Assembly: GCA_949987565.1 (NCBI GenBank)
Contig: OX465113.1
Location: forward strand, 2,331,322-2,395,321
Direction of reading: 5' to 3'
Source: Luidia sarsii
Taxonomy: Eukaryota > Echinodermata > Asteroidea > Paxillosida > Luidiidae
Length of the DNA stretch: 64,000 nucleotides
The first letter of the stretch is position 1. Each line of letters starts with the position of its first letter. Under the pieces are notes generated by a model. The model made no database searches. It saw nothing but the letters and a program-made list of their open reading frames with translations, and was not told the origin of the DNA. Of the stretch, positions 62,451 to 64,000 are shown in pieces. The position numbers were made by a program, and so were the translations under genes.

Positions 62451-63614
62451 GTAGATGTTTGAGTGAAGATTCCTCGAGAAATAAAGCGTCCCAGACCGTA
62501 AGATTTCAACATGAGGATTCTATCATGACCATCTACAAACTGTGTAAATTAGAAGAAAAACTGTGGACATCGATGTTTTCCGATCTTCCCAATGTTGTAT
62601 ACTGCCTTTATAGCCGTATAATAATCATACTAGTGTGGCCGTGATTTGCCAAGGGTTTCTCAATCAATAAACTGCCTCATATAGTTTATCTGTTCAAGCA
62701 GAATGTTGAGGAATACATCAACATGAAACTGCGTCCAGATTCACCTCGACCCCCCCCCCAATGAAAAGCCCAATCTTCATGTACTTAATAGTTCACCCCA
62801 AGAAGGCAACCGATGACGTCAGAAAGTCCGAGCATGGCGTGAAAGAGTGTTCGGTGCCTGTAGCCTCCAAGGGAGACTTTTCAGGCGAAGCAGATCTTCA
62901 TTCGCGAAACGTGCTCACGAAAATTGGGCCCAGGGACTTCGGCTGTGTTTACAACTGACTCAGTCCACAACACTGTGCACGTGGGTGTATCCGAGCACAC
63001 GATAGATGTCAAATCCAAGCGCACCTTACCGCCATGATTTCAGCAGGGATGCTGGGTAGGTTTAATCCCCTTTAATTCAATTTCCATCCCGAACAACTTC
63101 CTCCCGACTATCTTGTCGCGGCCAATTTGCGACCTTTAAAAAACAGCCGCCGTGACACATGCACCGACACACACAAAAACAAACCTCAAACTGGAAAAGT
63201 ATATATATACATGTACCACAAAAACAAACCTCGCAGCTCGAGCGAACCCTTTATAACAGAATGTTTTTCCTCGTACGGAAACTCGGATGGCGGTTGTTTT
63301 TGTCAAAAGGATCTTGAAACGACGGGCTGCAATCTGGTCCGTTTTTATCCGCGGCTGCGATAATTGTATAGGCCTATACTTGGGTCCTCGTGGAATGCGA
63401 GTGTTTGCTGAGTTACGGGCGAGGGTGTTCAGGCTGTAAATCTTTAGAGGTCAAAATAAAAGTTTGGCATTAGTTTGCACACAATTTTGTTTCAACACGT
63501 TGGCTACAAGTGGTTGTGCATGACGACTTAGCAGACGATAAGGATACATGGCAAAATAACCACACGCCACATAGGCAAGAAGTTCTCTTTGGGCAACATT
63601 TTGCTGCCTTAGAC

Positions 63615-64000
63615 CTGACCAAGGATCAAGCATGCAGGCAAGCAGACGAGCATGCAGGCAGGCAGTCATGCATGTATGCATGCATGAATCGGCAAGCAGG
63701 CAAGCAATTTCTCCATTACATGTAATTAAAAGCGAACAGGCAAGCAGGCAGGCGGACACAGCCACGCAAGCAAACTATCAGTCAACAAGGCAAGCAAGCA
63801 ACTTCTGCAATCAGACAAGCAGGCATGCAACTGAGAGTAGTGCAATCTATCAGTTAAGCATGCAAGCTGGCAAGCAGGGAGCCAATCGATCCACAAATCA
63901 AGCAAGGATTTAAGTATAAGAATTGGCAAACTACAAAACAATCCTGCAAGCAAGCAAGCATGCAACCAGGCATGCAAGCAACCATTTAAAGCACACAAGC
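63615..64000 (+). repeat. Imperfect CAAG/CAGG/CATG tetranucleotide-like repeat
   Basis: Irregular runs of GCAAGCAGGCA and GCATGCAAGC words, with interruptions, continue to the window edge. The overlapping ORFs are artefacts. Confidence 0.75.

Larger units (their letters stand above)
55266..64000. other. Upstream flank of gene 2
   Basis: No recognised gene. A 91-codon ORF at 55818-56093 (+) has no family resemblance. GC-rich patches at 59750-59920 and 60540-60880 might be regulatory. Contains the palindrome at 62417, a short hairpin at 61095 and the terminal repeat from about 63615. Confidence 0.5.

Overview
The window reads as animal nuclear DNA. Its coding sequence is cut into short GT-AG exons, separated by AT-rich introns that carry microsatellites, minisatellites, tRNA-derived repeats and foldback elements. 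The words TAGGCCTA and ACATGTAC recur many times. From memory, such words are common in echinoderm genomes, so I favour a marine deuterostome, echinoderm-like, with low confidence on the species.

Two protein-coding genes are well supported. Both encode 12-TM SLC6 (neurotransmitter:sodium symporter) proteins that look most like glycine transporters (GlyT1/GlyT2, SLC6A9/SLC6A5). Gene 1 (+ strand, bases 1-10934) lacks its 5' end; twelve exons encode 691 residues to a TGA stop. Gene 2 (- strand, 55177 down to 22711) appears complete: thirteen exons, 668 residues. The genes are convergent and their splice phases match throughout. Nine of the ten internal exons they share have identical lengths; the exon encoding TM3 and extracellular loop 2 differs by one codon. 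They are therefore ancient paralogues. They differ at the predicted Na2 site, in glycosylation sites and in the C-terminal tail.

Layout: 1-10934 gene 1, with a duplicated exon fragment and a giant pyrimidine minisatellite in the intron after its third visible exon. 10935-22710 is the intergenic interval, holding a probable 3' UTR, a tRNA-derived SINE, an 18-bp G-rich minisatellite, a 152-bp tandem array of tRNA-like units, a 177-bp satellite and a probable 3' flank of gene 2. 22711-30745 holds most of gene 2's exons in compact order. 30746-55141 is two very long introns around the exon for TM1, with a candidate alternative first exon at 42534-42593. 55178-64000 has the gene 2 leader and then no recognised gene, only GC-rich patches, a perfect 34-bp palindrome and a tetranucleotide-like repeat at the edge.

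Functionally, both products should move a small amino acid, most likely glycine, into the cell with Na+ and Cl-. Both have glycine where monoamine transporters have the TM1 aspartate, and all five expected Cl- ligands. I saw no autonomous transposon ORF, no complete tRNA or rRNA gene, and nothing prokaryotic.
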